A stretch of DNA of 64,000 nt. Source: Xanthomonas sp. SI. Lineage in GTDB: Bacteria > Pseudomonadota > Gammaproteobacteria > Xanthomonadales > Xanthomonadaceae. The position numbers and the translations under genes were made by a program. The DNA lies in the NCBI RefSeq assembly GCF_014236855.1, contig NZ_CP051261.1:4340001-4404000 (forward strand). Direction: 5' to 3'. How positions within the stretch are numbered: position 1 is the stretch's first letter; each line of letters starts with the position of its first letter. Below are positions 28,155 to 36,530 of this stretch, piece after piece. The notes under the pieces are model-generated. The model worked only from the letters and a program-made list of their open reading frames with translations, had not been told where the DNA came from and searched no databases.

Positions 28155-28570
28155 GCACCGAAAAACTGCGCAACATCGGCCCCAAGAGCGCGGCCTGGCT
28201 GCGCCAGGTCGGCCTGCGCACGCAGGAGGACCTGGCCGCGGCCGGCGCGGTCGGCGCGTTCCTGAAGGTCAAGCGCGCCGGCTTCAAGCCCAGCCTCAAC
28301 CTGCTGTATTCGCTGGAAGGGGCGCTGACCGGTTGCCATTGGCAGGAACTGCCCGAGGCGCGACGCGCGCAGCTGCTCGGCGAGCTGGAAGCCGCGGCGG
28401 CGCAGCTGCCGGCGCAGCGCGGCCTGCCGGTGGCCGGGCCGGTGGCGACCACCCATTTCGACCGCGACGGCGACCGCAGCGACACGCCGTATGCGCAGGA
28501 TGCGCACGACGCATCCGACGAGCACGAACGCGACGACGATGGCCACGCCAGCGAGCGCGACGACGACTGA
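28151..28570 (+). CDS. TfoX C-terminal domain protein with acidic tail
   Basis: A 139-residue protein. The first ~85 residues match the TfoX C-terminal domain, a helix-hairpin-helix-like fold: 'MSTEKLRNIGPKSAAWLRQVGLRTQEDLAAAGAVGAFLKVKRAG'. Residues ~100-139 form a disordered acidic D/H/E/R tail. The N-terminal TfoX domain of competence regulators is missing, so a Sxy-like competence role cannot be assumed. It is translationally coupled to msrC. Confidence 0.75.
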   Translation: MSTEKLRNIGPKSAAWLRQVGLRTQEDLAAAGAVGAFLKVKRAGFKPSLNLLYSLEGALTGCHWQELPEARRAQLLGELEAAAAQLPAQRGLPVAGPVATTHFDRDGDRSDTPYAQDAHDASDEHERDDDGHASERDDD

Positions 28571-28611
28571 TCCGCGCGCAACAGCGGCGATCGCGTACAA
28601 TCGCGCCGCTT

Positions 28612-28800
28612 CAAGGTGACCTGCCGGCTCCGGCCTGCAGGTTGAAACGGGAAGCCGGTGCGTCTTGCGACAAGGCCGGCGCTGCCCCCGCAACGGTAAG
28701 CGATCCGCGCTGACGACTTGCGCCACTGTGCCTTGGGCATGGGAAGGCGTCGCAGCCGGGAGTCCGACTCCCAGATCGCCAGCCCGGAGACCGGCCTTGC
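28612..28800 (+). promoter_or_regulatory. Adenosylcobalamin riboswitch upstream of btuB
   Basis: The region has the cobalamin riboswitch landmarks in order: CGGGAAGCCGGTGCG (28649-28663), CTGCCCCCGCAACGGTAAGC (28682-28701), the B12 box GCCACTG (28722-28728) and AGCCCGGAGACCGGCC (28781-28796). It lies 124 bases before the btuB ATG. Binding of adenosylcobalamin would shut down receptor synthesis, most likely by blocking translation or causing early termination. Confidence 0.93.
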
Positions 28801-28923
28801 AGTTCACTGGTTGCGATGCGGAGGGCGTCGCGGCGTGCCGCGCCGCGTCTGGCGCCGTCCGCTTGCACCCTCCGTTCGCGACTCCTTTGCCGTCACAGCG
28901 CGCCCGCGCGCCGGAGTTGCCCC

Positions 28924-30795
28924 ATGTCGTTCCGCCTGCTTTCGGTCGCGATCGCGTCCGTCCTGTCCCTGCCCTCGCTGGCGCTCGCCGCCGATGCCGC
29001 CACCGATCTGGACCAGGTCCTGGTCACCGCCACCCGCACCCAGATCTCGGTCGAGGACAGCGTGGTCCCGGCGCAGGTGATCGACCGCGCCGAGATCGAG
29101 CGCAGCCAGGCCACGTCGCTGGCGCAGCTGCTGCAGGGCCGCGCCGGCATCGGCGTGTCCAACCAGGGCGGGCTGGGCAAGCTGACCACGCTGAGCCTGC
29201 GCGGCAGCGAATCGGACCACGTGCTGGTGCTGGTGGACGGCGTGCGCATCGGCTCGGCCAGCGCCGGCCTGGCCGCGTTCCAGGACCTGCCGCTGAGCCA
29301 GATCGACCGCATCGAGATCGTGCGCAGCCCGCGCTCGAGCCTGTACGGCTCCGATGCGATCGGCGGCGTGATCCAGATCTTCACCCGCCGCGGCGGCCAG
29401 GGCCTGCAGCAGAACCTGAGCCTGGGCGCCGGCAGCCACGGCCTGCGCGAGGCCAGCGCCGGTTTCAGCAACCGCGGCGAGCGCGGCTGGCTGTCGGTGC
29501 AGGGCGGCTACCAGAACAGCGACGGCATCAACGCCTGCAACGGCTCGGCCACCCTGTTCGCTGGCTGCTTCGTCGATGAGCCGGACCGCGACGGCTACCG
29601 CAACACCTCGCTCAGCGCGCGCGGCGGCTATGCGCTGAGCGACACGCTGCGCATCGAAGGCCAGGCGCTGAACATCGACAGCCGCAACGAGTACGACGGC
29701 GATGCGCTGTTCGCCGGCAACGAGGCCGACAACACCCAGCAGGTGTTCGGCGGCAAGCTCGACTGGACCCCGTCCGAGCGCGTGCATCTGGCCGCGCAGC
29801 TGGGCCGCAACACCGACCAGGCCGACAGCTACTACCACGCCGCCGGCAGCGACACGCGCAGCTTCGTCAGCACCTTCGACAGCCGCCGCGACACCGCCTC
29901 GCTGCAGGGCGACTTCGGCCTGGCCGAAGGCCACCTGCTCAGCGCCGGCGCCGACTGGCAGCGCGAGGAAGTCACCGGCACCACCGCCTTCGACGTGGAC
30001 CAGCGCGACAACACCGGCGTGTTCGCCGAGTACCAGGGCCGCTTCGGCGCGCAGCAGGTGCAGGCCAGCGTGCGCAGCGACGACAACGAACAGTTCGGCC
30101 AGCACACCACCGGCAGCCTCGGCTGGGGCCTGGCGCTGGACGGCGGCTTCAAGCTCACCGCCAGCCTCGGCACCGGCTTCAAGGCGCCGACCTTCAACGA
30201 CCTGTACTACCCGTTCTCCGGCAATCCGGAACTGAAGCCGGAGAAGTCCAAGAGCGGCAACCTGGGCGTGGCGCAGTACGCCGACAGCTGGAACTGGACG
30301 TTCAACGTGTACGAGACCCGGGTCGACGACCTGATCTCCTACGATGCCGCCACCTTCCTGCCGGTCAACGTGGACAAGGCGCGGATCCGCGGCGCCGAGC
30401 TGACCGGGTATGCGACGCTGGCCGGCTGGGAACTGTCGGCGCAGCTCAGCCACACCGATCCGCGCAACCGCAGCGACGGCGCCAACCGCGACAACTGGCT
30501 GGCGCGGCGCGCGCAGGACACCGCGCGACTGGACGTGGACCGCGGCTTCGGCCCGGTCAAGCTCGGCGTCACCGCGTTCGGCAGCGGCCACCGCTACGAC
30601 AACGCGGCCAACAGCGTGCGCCTGGCCGGCTACGGCACGCTGGACCTGCGCGTGGAATACGCGTTCGCGGCGGACTGGACGCTGCAGGCCAAGGCCAGCA
30701 ACGTGTTCGATCGCGACTACCAGACCATCAGTTGGTACAACCAGCCGGGCCGCGAATACGCGCTGACCCTGCGCTACGCGCCGGCGGCGCGCTGA
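28924..30795 (+). CDS. btuB: TonB-dependent vitamin B12 receptor
   Basis: A 623-residue outer-membrane receptor with a signal peptide 'LSLPSLALAA' (cleavage near residue 23). The TonB box 'DLDQVLVTATR' follows. The plug ('VIDRAEIERSQATSLAQLLQGRAGI', 'LVLVDGVRIGS', 'IEIVRSPRSSLYGSDAIGGVIQIFTRR') and a 22-strand barrel are clear. It imports cobalamins with energy from TonB. The cobalamin riboswitch upstream fixes the substrate class. The protein ends '...LTLRYAPAAR' rather than with a terminal aromatic residue as usual for outer-membrane barrels. Confidence 0.92.
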   Translation: MSFRLLSVAIASVLSLPSLALAADAATDLDQVLVTATRTQISVEDSVVPAQVIDRAEIERSQATSLAQLLQGRAGIGVSNQGGLGKLTTLSLRGSESDHVLVLVDGVRIGSASAGLAAFQDLPLSQIDRIEIVRSPRSSLYGSDAIGGVIQIFTRRGGQGLQQNLSLGAGSHGLREASAGFSNRGERGWLSVQGGYQNSDGINACNGSATLFAGCFVDEPDRDGYRNTSLSARGGYALSDTLRIEGQALNIDSRNEYDGDALFAGNEADNTQQVFGGKLDWTPSERVHLAAQLGRNTDQADSYYHAAGSDTRSFVSTFDSRRDTASLQGDFGLAEGHLLSAGADWQREEVTGTTAFDVDQRDNTGVFAEYQGRFGAQQVQASVRSDDNEQFGQHTTGSLGWGLALDGGFKLTASLGTGFKAPTFNDLYYPFSGNPELKPEKSKSGNLGVAQYADSWNWTFNVYETRVDDLISYDAATFLPVNVDKARIRGAELTGYATLAGWELSAQLSHTDPRNRSDGANRDNWLARRAQDTARLDVDRGFGPVKLGVTAFGSGHRYDNAANSVRLAGYGTLDLRVEYAFAADWTLQAKASNVFDRDYQTISWYNQPGREYALTLRYAPAAR

Positions 30796-30802
30796 GTCAG
30801 GA

Positions 30803-30828
30803 AGGGCTGCGCCATTCGGCGCAGCCCT
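30803..30828 (+). terminator. Hairpin terminator of btuB
   Basis: A perfect 11-base-pair stem (30803-30813 with 30818-30828) closes the tetraloop ATTC eight bases after the btuB stop. There is no T run, so it may stabilise the mRNA end or terminate weakly. Confidence 0.6.
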
Positions 30829-30934
30829 CTGCACGAACACGGGTCCGCCTCCTGCAGTCTCGCCAACGCCGCTACAGCGCTTGGTGGTCGTGAACGCAAC
30901 TTCCTCGATGCGCACGTGACAGTTAACGCGATGG

Positions 30935-31002
30935 TGTGGGAGCGACTTCAGTCGCGATTGGCGCTACCGACAAGGCCCGTCGCGACCGAAGTCGCTCCCA
31001 CA
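30935..31002. repeat. REPIN-like inverted repeat, GTGGGAGCGACTTC subfamily
   Basis: Arms TGTGGGAGCGACTTCAGTCG and CGACCGAAGTCGCTCCCACA are inverted around a ~20-base spacer. The sequence differs at several positions from the GTAGGAGCGGCTTC family nearby, so two REP subfamilies coexist in one gap. A run of six T follows (31004-31009). Confidence 0.8.
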
Positions 31003-31133
31003 ATTTTTTGTGCCTGCAGTTGCATGAAGAATGCTGTGGCGATGCCAGATCGGCCACGCCGACGACCGCACCCCCAATGTCGGTAATTCGCATGCCGTGC
31101 GTCGGCGTACGAGTGCAGAGGCTGCGCGCCCCT

Positions 31134-31200
31134 GTAGGAGCGGCTTCAGCCGCGACAGAACGTATCGGTAAAGCCCGGTCGCGGCTGAAGCCGCTCCTAC
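31134..31200. repeat. REPIN-like inverted repeat, GTAGGAGCGGCTTC family
   Basis: Arm GTAGGAGCGGCTTCAGCCGC at 31134 and its complement ending CTCCTAC at 31200 flank a ~20-base spacer. The same arms recur at 49451. With the repeat at 30935 it fills the btuB-gph gap (30796-31245), which has no gene. Confidence 0.85.
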
Positions 31201-31245
31201 TCGACAGTCAGCTCGATTGCAGCGGCACGCGTGCAATGACCCGCA

Positions 31246-31899
31246 TCACCCCAGCGCCAGCAACTCGCGCATGTCGTCCATCAGCAGCACCACGTCGGCG
31301 GTGGCCAGGTCCAGGTCGCGCGGATAGCCGTAGCGCACCAGTGCGGCCGGCATGCCGGCGGCGTGCGCGGCCTGCAGGTCGGTGCCGGAATCGCCGACCA
31401 TCAAGCAGTGCGCCGGCGGCTGCGCGAACTGCTGCGCCAGGTGCAGCAGCGGCAGCGGGCTGGGCTTGCGCTCGGGCAGGCTGTCGCCGCCGAGCGCCGC
31501 GGCGAACGCATCGGCCACGCCGAGATGGCGCAGCAGCGGCAGAACGAACGCCGACGGCTTGTTGGTGCACAGCGCCAGGGTGACGCCGCGCGTGCGCAAC
31601 TGCGCCAACGCCTCGGCAACGCCCGGATACAGGCGCGGGCTGCGCAGCAGGCATTCCTCGTAGTGGCGCATGAAGGTCGGCATCACCGCGTCGATCGGGG
31701 TGGCGTCGTGCGCATGCCGCCACGCGGCTTCGACCAGCTTGCGCACGCCCTCGCCGATCCAGCCAAGCACGGTAGCTTCGGGCACGCGCGCCAGGCCGAA
31801 CTCGGCCAACGTGCGATTGAGCGCTTCGGCGATATCGGCGCCGCTGTCCACCAGTGTGCCGTCCAGATCGAACACCACCAGCGCGTACGGAAATGTCAT
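31246..31899 (-). CDS. gph: Phosphoglycolate phosphatase (HAD family)
   Basis: A 217-residue HAD hydrolase from ATG 31899. Motif I 'VVFDLDGTLVDS' holds the nucleophilic aspartate (D10), motif II threonine is in 'LCTNKP', and motif III/IV lie in 'KPSPLPLLHLAQQ' and 'MVGDSGTDLQAAHAAGM'. It dephosphorylates 2-phosphoglycolate, which arises in DNA repair. Other sugar-phosphate substrates of the HAD family are possible. No ubiG is adjacent in this window. Confidence 0.82.
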   Translation of the reverse strand: MTFPYALVVFDLDGTLVDSGADIAEALNRTLAEFGLARVPEATVLGWIGEGVRKLVEAAWRHAHDATPIDAVMPTFMRHYEECLLRSPRLYPGVAEALAQLRTRGVTLALCTNKPSAFVLPLLRHLGVADAFAAALGGDSLPERKPSPLPLLHLAQQFAQPPAHCLMVGDSGTDLQAAHAAGMPAALVRYGYPRDLDLATADVVLLMDDMRELLALG

Positions 31900-31943
31900 G
31901 TCGTTCCTGGATGCGAAAGCAGCGCCCATTGTAGGCGCCGCGC

Positions 31944-32846
31944 TCAGTCGCGATCCCAGTACGGCACTTCGCCGAAACGCGCGACCAGGAAATCCAGGAA
32001 CGCGCGCACGATCGTCGGCTGCTGCCGGCGCGATGCGTACACGCCGAAGATGTCCATCGTGTCCAGGTCGTGGTCGGGCAGCACGCGCTGCAATTCGCCG
32101 CTGCGCAGCAACGCCGCGGCCTGGTAGGTCGGCAGCATGGCGATGCCGGCGCCGGCGCGCACCGCCTCCAGCAGCACAGTGGCTTCGTTGGCGGTGAAGT
32201 TGCCGCTCACCGCCACCGACACCGGTTCGCCGCGGTAGCGCAGCGGCCATTCGTGCTTGCCCACGTAGTGGTGGCCCAGGCAGTTGTGCGCGACCAGGTC
32301 GGCGGCGCTGTGCGGTGCGCCTTGCCGCTGCAGATAGGCCGGCGCCGCGCATAGCACCGAGCGGCACACGCTCAGGCGCCGCGCGATCAGCCCGGGGTCG
32401 ACGCGATGGGAAATGCGCACCGCCAGGTCGATGCGTTCCTCGACCAGGTTGACCGTGCGGTCGGCCAGCAGCATGTCCACCCGCGCCTGCGGGTAGCGGG
32501 TCACGAACTCGGCCGCCGCCGCGGCCAGATGCGCCTGCCCGAACGAGGCCGAGGCGGTGACGCGCAGCTGTCCGTGCGGCTCCGGGTCGTCGCTGGCCAG
32601 CTCGTCGCGCAGCGAGGCGCCGATCGCCAGCATCGGCCGGAACCGCGCCAGCGCGGTCTCGCCGGCGCCGGTCAGGGTCACCCGCCGCGTGGTCCGGTGC
32701 AGCAGGCGCGCGCCGAGCCAGCGCTCCAGTTCGGCCAGATGCCGCGAGACCATCGCCCGCGACAGGTCCAGCGCCTCGGCGGCCGCGGTGAGGCTGCCGC
32801 GCTCGGCGACCTCGACGAATACCGCAATCGCGGTCAGACGGTCCAT
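31944..32846 (-). CDS. LysR family transcriptional regulator
   Basis: A 300-residue protein with an N-terminal helix-turn-helix ('GSLTAAAEALDLSRAMVSRHLAELERWLGARLLHRTTRRVTLT', residues ~17-59) and a C-terminal effector-binding domain. 'VRISHRVDPGLIARRL' and 'FTANEATVLLEAVRAGAGIAMLP' place it in the CrgA/DmlR-like subgroup. It is divergent from the NAD(P)-binding oxidoreductase at 32950 with a 103-base shared promoter region, so it very likely controls that gene and itself. Confidence 0.88.
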   Translation of the reverse strand: MDRLTAIAVFVEVAERGSLTAAAEALDLSRAMVSRHLAELERWLGARLLHRTTRRVTLTGAGETALARFRPMLAIGASLRDELASDDPEPHGQLRVTASASFGQAHLAAAAAEFVTRYPQARVDMLLADRTVNLVEERIDLAVRISHRVDPGLIARRLSVCRSVLCAAPAYLQRQGAPHSAADLVAHNCLGHHYVGKHEWPLRYRGEPVSVAVSGNFTANEATVLLEAVRAGAGIAMLPTYQAAALLRSGELQRVLPDHDLDTMDIFGVYASRRQQPTIVRAFLDFLVARFGEVPYWDRD

Positions 32847-32949
32847 TTGATCGTTCCATGCAACAAATTGGCGACTTATACGCTGTTTATCGTGCTAATT
32901 GCCAGGACTAGGCTGTGCGCATCCCGTCCACCCTCCCCGGAGAACCTCA
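32847..32949. promoter_or_regulatory. Divergent promoter of the lysR and oxidoreductase genes
   Basis: The 103-base gap is much AT-richer than its neighbours around 32860-32905 and must carry both promoters and the LysR operator. Several T-N11-A sites are possible, but none stands out enough to name as the operator. Confidence 0.4.
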
Positions 32950-33585
32950 ATGCACATCGCCCTGTTCGGCGCCACCGGCAATATCGGCCGCCATATCGCC
33001 CAGGAAGCCCTGCGCCGCGGCCACGCGGTCACCGCCCTGGTCCGCCGCACGCAACCGCTGCCGCCGGAACTGGACGGCGCCAGCATCGTGCTCGCGTCGC
33101 TGGACGACCGCGCCGCCCTCGCCGCCGCGGTGCGCGGCCACGACGTGCTGGCCAGCGCCTACGGCCCCAGCGCCGCGGCCGCCGACACCATTCCGGCCGT
33201 CGCCCAGGCGCTGATCGAGGTCGCCCGCGACGCCGGCGTGCAGCGCCTGCTGGTGGTCGGCGGCGCCGGCAGCCTGGAAGTGGCGCCGGGCGTGCAGCTG
33301 GTGGACACGCCGAACTTCCCCGACGCCTACAAGCCCTACGCGCTGGCGCACCGTGCCGCCCTGCAGCACTTCCATGCCGCCGCCGACCTGGACTGGACCT
33401 TCTACGCGCCGGCCGCGGAAATCGGCCCGGGCGCCAAGCGCGGCGGCGTGCGCACCCAGGCCACCGCGCTGCTCAGCGATGCGCAGGGCCGTAGCGCGAT
33501 CAGCTATGCCGACTACGCCAGCGCCTTCGTCGACGAGATCGAGCGCCCGCAGTACCTGCGCCAGATCGCCACTGCCGCGTACTGA
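32950..33585 (+). CDS. NAD(P)-dependent oxidoreductase (atypical SDR, NAD(P)H-binding)
   Basis: A 211-residue protein with the nucleotide-binding start 'MHIALFGATGNIGRHIAQEALRRGHAV' (GATGNIG at 7-13). It has a single Rossmann domain with 'LLVVGGAGSLEVAPG' typical of the YwnB/NAD(P)H-binding atypical SDR group. Substrate unknown; related proteins act as flavin or quinone reductases or stress-related reductases. ATG 32950 is the only sensible start. It diverges from a LysR regulator. Confidence 0.8.
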   Translation: MHIALFGATGNIGRHIAQEALRRGHAVTALVRRTQPLPPELDGASIVLASLDDRAALAAAVRGHDVLASAYGPSAAAADTIPAVAQALIEVARDAGVQRLLVVGGAGSLEVAPGVQLVDTPNFPDAYKPYALAHRAALQHFHAAADLDWTFYAPAAEIGPGAKRGGVRTQATALLSDAQGRSAISYADYASAFVDEIERPQYLRQIATAAY

Positions 33586-33726
33586 GCGCAACGCCGGGCA
33601 GGCGGTTGCGGGCGTGCATGGCAGCGCGCGCAGTCGCCCTCCCCCGCCGCGGCCACTGCACGGTCGCGGCCCGATTGCCTCACGCCATGCCGATGCATGG
33701 CCTCGCCTTCTCCGATGGAGTTCCGC

Positions 33727-34668
33727 ATGCCTAGCCTTTCGTTGTCGCGCCTGAGCGCCGCGCTGATCCTTGCCCTCGGTCTCGCCGGCGCGGCGCATGC
33801 CGCCACCGGCACCGCCGCCCACGCCGCGGCTGCCACCGCCACCGCGGCACAGCCGGCCGCCGCGCCGCTGCAGGTGCAGGTCTACCACCCGGACGCGAAC
33901 GCGATCTTCGGCGTCGCCTCGGTGCTGGTCAGCGGCGCCAAGGACGCGATCCTGGTCGACGCGCAGTTCTCCGCGGCCGATGCGCGCGCCCTGGTCGCGC
34001 AGATCCGCGCCTGCGGCAAGCGCCTGACCACGATCTACATCAGCCACGGCGATCCGGACTACTACTTCGGCCTGGACGTGCTGACCCAGGCGTTCCCGCA
34101 GGCCAAGGTACTAGCCAGCCCGGCGACCGTCGCGCACATCCGCCAGACCCAGGCGCAGAAGCTGCAGGTGTGGGCGCCGAAGCTGGGCGCCGACGCGCCG
34201 CAGCGCATCGTGCTGCCGCAGCCGCTGCACGGCGACCGCCTGCTGCTGGAAGGCCGCGAACTGCAGATCGTCGGCCTGGACGGCGCGAGCCCGGACCGGA
34301 CCTTCGTGTGGATTCCGTCGATCAAGACCGTGCTCGGCGGGATCCCGGTGATGGCCGGCGAACACGTGTGGATGGCCGATACGCAGACCCCGGCGTCGCA
34401 TGCGCAGTGGCTGGCCACGCTGCAACGGATCCAGGCGCTGCAGCCGCAGCGGGTGATTCCCGGACACTTCGTGCCCGGCGCGGCGCAGGACCTGGCCGCG
34501 GTGCGTTTCACCGCCGACTACATCCGCGCCTTCGACGAGGAAACCGCCAAGGCCAAGGATGCGGCCGCGCTGGTCGCGGCGATGCAGCAACGCTATCCGC
34601 AGCTGGGCGGCGTGGACTCGCTGCAGCTCAGCGCGAAGGTCGCCAAGGGCGAAATGCGCTGGCCCTGA
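33727..34668 (+). CDS. Exported metallo-beta-lactamase-fold protein with altered metal site
   Basis: A 313-residue protein. ATG 33727 follows GGAG at a good distance. The signal peptide is 'LSAALILALGLAGAAHA' (about 9-25). The MBL motif normally T-H-x-H-x-D-H reads S-H107-G-D109-P-D111-Y112: the first histidine and the aspartate remain, the second histidine is aspartate and the last is tyrosine. Later ligands 'GEHVWMADTQT' and 'VIPGHFVP' are partly kept. Such sites can be inactive or bind metal differently. The likely location is periplasmic; substrate unknown. Confidence 0.75.
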   Translation: MPSLSLSRLSAALILALGLAGAAHAATGTAAHAAAATATAAQPAAAPLQVQVYHPDANAIFGVASVLVSGAKDAILVDAQFSAADARALVAQIRACGKRLTTIYISHGDPDYYFGLDVLTQAFPQAKVLASPATVAHIRQTQAQKLQVWAPKLGADAPQRIVLPQPLHGDRLLLEGRELQIVGLDGASPDRTFVWIPSIKTVLGGIPVMAGEHVWMADTQTPASHAQWLATLQRIQALQPQRVIPGHFVPGAAQDLAAVRFTADYIRAFDEETAKAKDAAALVAAMQQRYPQLGGVDSLQLSAKVAKGEMRWP

Positions 34669-34698
34669 GCCGGCGCAATGCGTTGGCCATGAGCGAAC

Positions 34699-34740
34699 TG
34701 CCGGCGCGCGCGGCGGTGCATACGACCGCCGGCGCCGGCA
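34699..34740. terminator. Nested hairpin between convergent MBL and dinB genes
   Basis: An outer stem TGCCGGCGC/GCGCCGGCA (34699-34707 with 34732-34740) encloses a second stem GGCGGT/ACCGCC (34712-34717 with 34725-34730). It lies between two convergent stops and could end both transcripts; no T run is present. Confidence 0.45.
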
Positions 34741-34746
34741 AGCGGC

Positions 34747-35808
34747 TCAACGGAACAGCCGACCTTGCGCCTGCCCGGGCTCGCGCTCGTGGAAACCGGC
34801 CAGCCCCACGCCGACCAGGCGGTAGCGCGTGGACGCGGGCAAGTCGACGCGCTGGCGCAAGGCCAGCGCGATGTCGGTCAGCACCTGCAGCGATTCCGGC
34901 GGTTGCTCCGGGGTGAAGCTGCGGGTCAGGATGCGGAACTGCGCGGTCTTCAGCTTCAGCACCACGGTGCGCGCGACGCGCTCGGTGCGGCGGGTCGCGT
35001 TCCAGGTCTTTTCCGCCAGTTGCCGGATCGCCGGCTCCAGCGCGTCCAGCGCCAGGTCTTCGGCGAACGTGTCTTCCGAAGAAATCGACTGCACCTGTTG
35101 ATCCGATTCCACCGGACGCTCGTCGATGCCGCGCGCGCGCTGATACAGGCGACGCCCGAAGCTGCCGAAGTGCGCTTCCAGTTCCGCTTCGCCGTGCGTG
35201 CGCAGGTCGCCGACGGTGACGATGCCCAACGCCGCCAGCTTTGCCTGCATCACCTTGCCCACGCCGTGCACCTTGCTGACCGGCAGCGGGGTCAGGAACG
35301 CTTCCACCTGGTGCGGGCGGATCACGAACTGGCCATCGGGCTTGCGCCAGTCCGAGGCGATCTTGGCCAGGAACTTGTTCGGCGCGATGCCGGCCGAGGC
35401 GGTCAGCGCGGTTTCCTCGCGGATCTGCGCGCGGATGGTCTGCGCGATCTCGGTGGCGGTGGCCAACTCCCCCTTCGGCGCGGTGACGTCGAGATAGGCC
35501 TCGTCCAGCGACAGCGGCTCGATCATGTCGGTGTGGCGCTGGAAGATCTCGCGCACCTGCCGCGACACGGCCTTGTAACGCGCGAAATCCGGCGGCACGA
35601 AGATCGCGTCCGGGCACAAGCGCTCGGCGCGCAACGCCGGCATCGCCGAGCGGATGCCGAACACGCGCGCCTCGTACGACGCGGCGCACACCACCGAACG
35701 CATGCCGCGCCAGGCCACCACCACCGGCTTGCCGCGCAATGCGGGATCGTCACGCTGCTCCACGGACGCGTAGAACGCATCCATGTCGACGTGAATGATC
35801 TTGCGCAT
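34747..35808 (-). CDS. dinB: DNA polymerase IV
   Basis: A 353-residue Y-family polymerase. Catalytic acids are D8 in 'HVDMDAF' and D102/E103 in 'SLDEAY'. 'VCAASYEARVFGIRSAM', the little-finger domain and the C-terminal 'QAQGRLF' (a beta-clamp-binding pentapeptide of the QxxLF type) are all present. It performs error-prone translesion synthesis. No recognisable LexA box was seen upstream, so SOS control is uncertain. Confidence 0.93.
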   Translation of the reverse strand: MRKIIHVDMDAFYASVEQRDDPALRGKPVVVAWRGMRSVVCAASYEARVFGIRSAMPALRAERLCPDAIFVPPDFARYKAVSRQVREIFQRHTDMIEPLSLDEAYLDVTAPKGELATATEIAQTIRAQIREETALTASAGIAPNKFLAKIASDWRKPDGQFVIRPHQVEAFLTPLPVSKVHGVGKVMQAKLAALGIVTVGDLRTHGEAELEAHFGSFGRRLYQRARGIDERPVESDQQVQSISSEDTFAEDLALDALEPAIRQLAEKTWNATRRTERVARTVVLKLKTAQFRILTRSFTPEQPPESLQVLTDIALALRQRVDLPASTRYRLVGVGLAGFHEREPGQAQGRLFR

Positions 35809-36014
35809 CGGCCCTGCACCCTACGCCAGCGAACGGTAGCCGCATGATAAGCCAGGCCTGCGCATGCGCTGCGAACGCATGCCTTGATTTCGCTTAGCGC
35901 GCCGCATTGCAGCACTGCCTACGCTACGCGTGCGTACGGATAAAACGTTTGATTGAAAGCGCGGGCGTCGTGCACGCTTGCGCGCCTCGACTGTCTGCCC
36001 TGGGAAATTCGCTC
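35809..36014. other. Shared upstream region of divergent dinB and fabA
   Basis: A 206-base gap that must hold the fabA-fabB promoter and the dinB promoter. AT-rich GGATAAAACGTTTGATTGAA lies at 35938-35957. No definite operator for a fatty-acid regulator or LexA box was found. Confidence 0.4.
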
Positions 36015-36530
36015 ATGAGCCGCCTCACTTCGTATTCACGCGAACACCTTCTCGCCAGCGCGCGCGGCGAACTGTTCGGCGCCGAGGCCGCACGCCTGCC
36101 CAACGATCCGATGCTGATGTTCGACCGCATCACCCACATCGACGACAACGGCGGCACGCACGGCAAGGGCGTGGTCCGCGCCGAACTCGACGTGCGCCCG
36201 GACCTGTGGTTCTTCGGCTGCCACTTCATCGACGATCCGGTGATGCCCGGCTGCCTGGGCCTGGATGCGCTGTGGCAACTGACCGGGTTCTTCCTGACCT
36301 GGATCGGCGCGCCCGGCCGCGGCCGCGCGCTGGGCGTGGGCGAAGTGAAGTTCAGCGGACAGGTGCTGCCGACCGCCAAGCAGGTGGTCTACGAGCTGGA
36401 CATCAGCCGGGTCATCAACCGCAAGCTGGTGATGGCGGTGGCCGACGGCCGCATGTCGGTGGACGGCCGCGAGATCTACACCGCCAAGGATCTGCGCGTG
36501 GGCCTGTTCACCTCGACGGAGGCGTTCTGA
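36015..36530 (+). CDS. fabA: 3-hydroxydecanoyl-ACP dehydratase/isomerase
   Basis: A 171-residue hot-dog-fold enzyme of standard length. The active-site residues H70 and D84 are in '[21 protein letters not shown]', exactly where E. coli FabA has them. It dehydrates 3-hydroxydecanoyl-ACP and isomerises the product to cis-3-decenoyl-ACP, starting unsaturated fatty acid synthesis. ATG 36015. It forms an operon with fabB through a one-base stop/start overlap (TGATG). Confidence 0.95.
   Translation: MSRLTSYSREHLLASARGELFGAEAARLPNDPMLMFDRITHIDDNGGTHGKGVVRAELDVRPDLWFFGCHFIDDPVMPGCLGLDALWQLTGFFLTWIGAPGRGRALGVGEVKFSGQVLPTAKQVVYELDISRVINRKLVMAVADGRMSVDGREIYTAKDLRVGLFTSTEAF

Noticed and set aside
28804..30915. 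A ~700-codon open frame antisense to btuB
   Set aside because: High GC at third positions leaves the opposite strand free of stops. It has no family features, and the plus strand encodes a clear BtuB.
35809..36014. LexA box or fatty-acid regulator site upstream of dinB and fabA
   Set aside because: No sequence close enough to the known sites was found.
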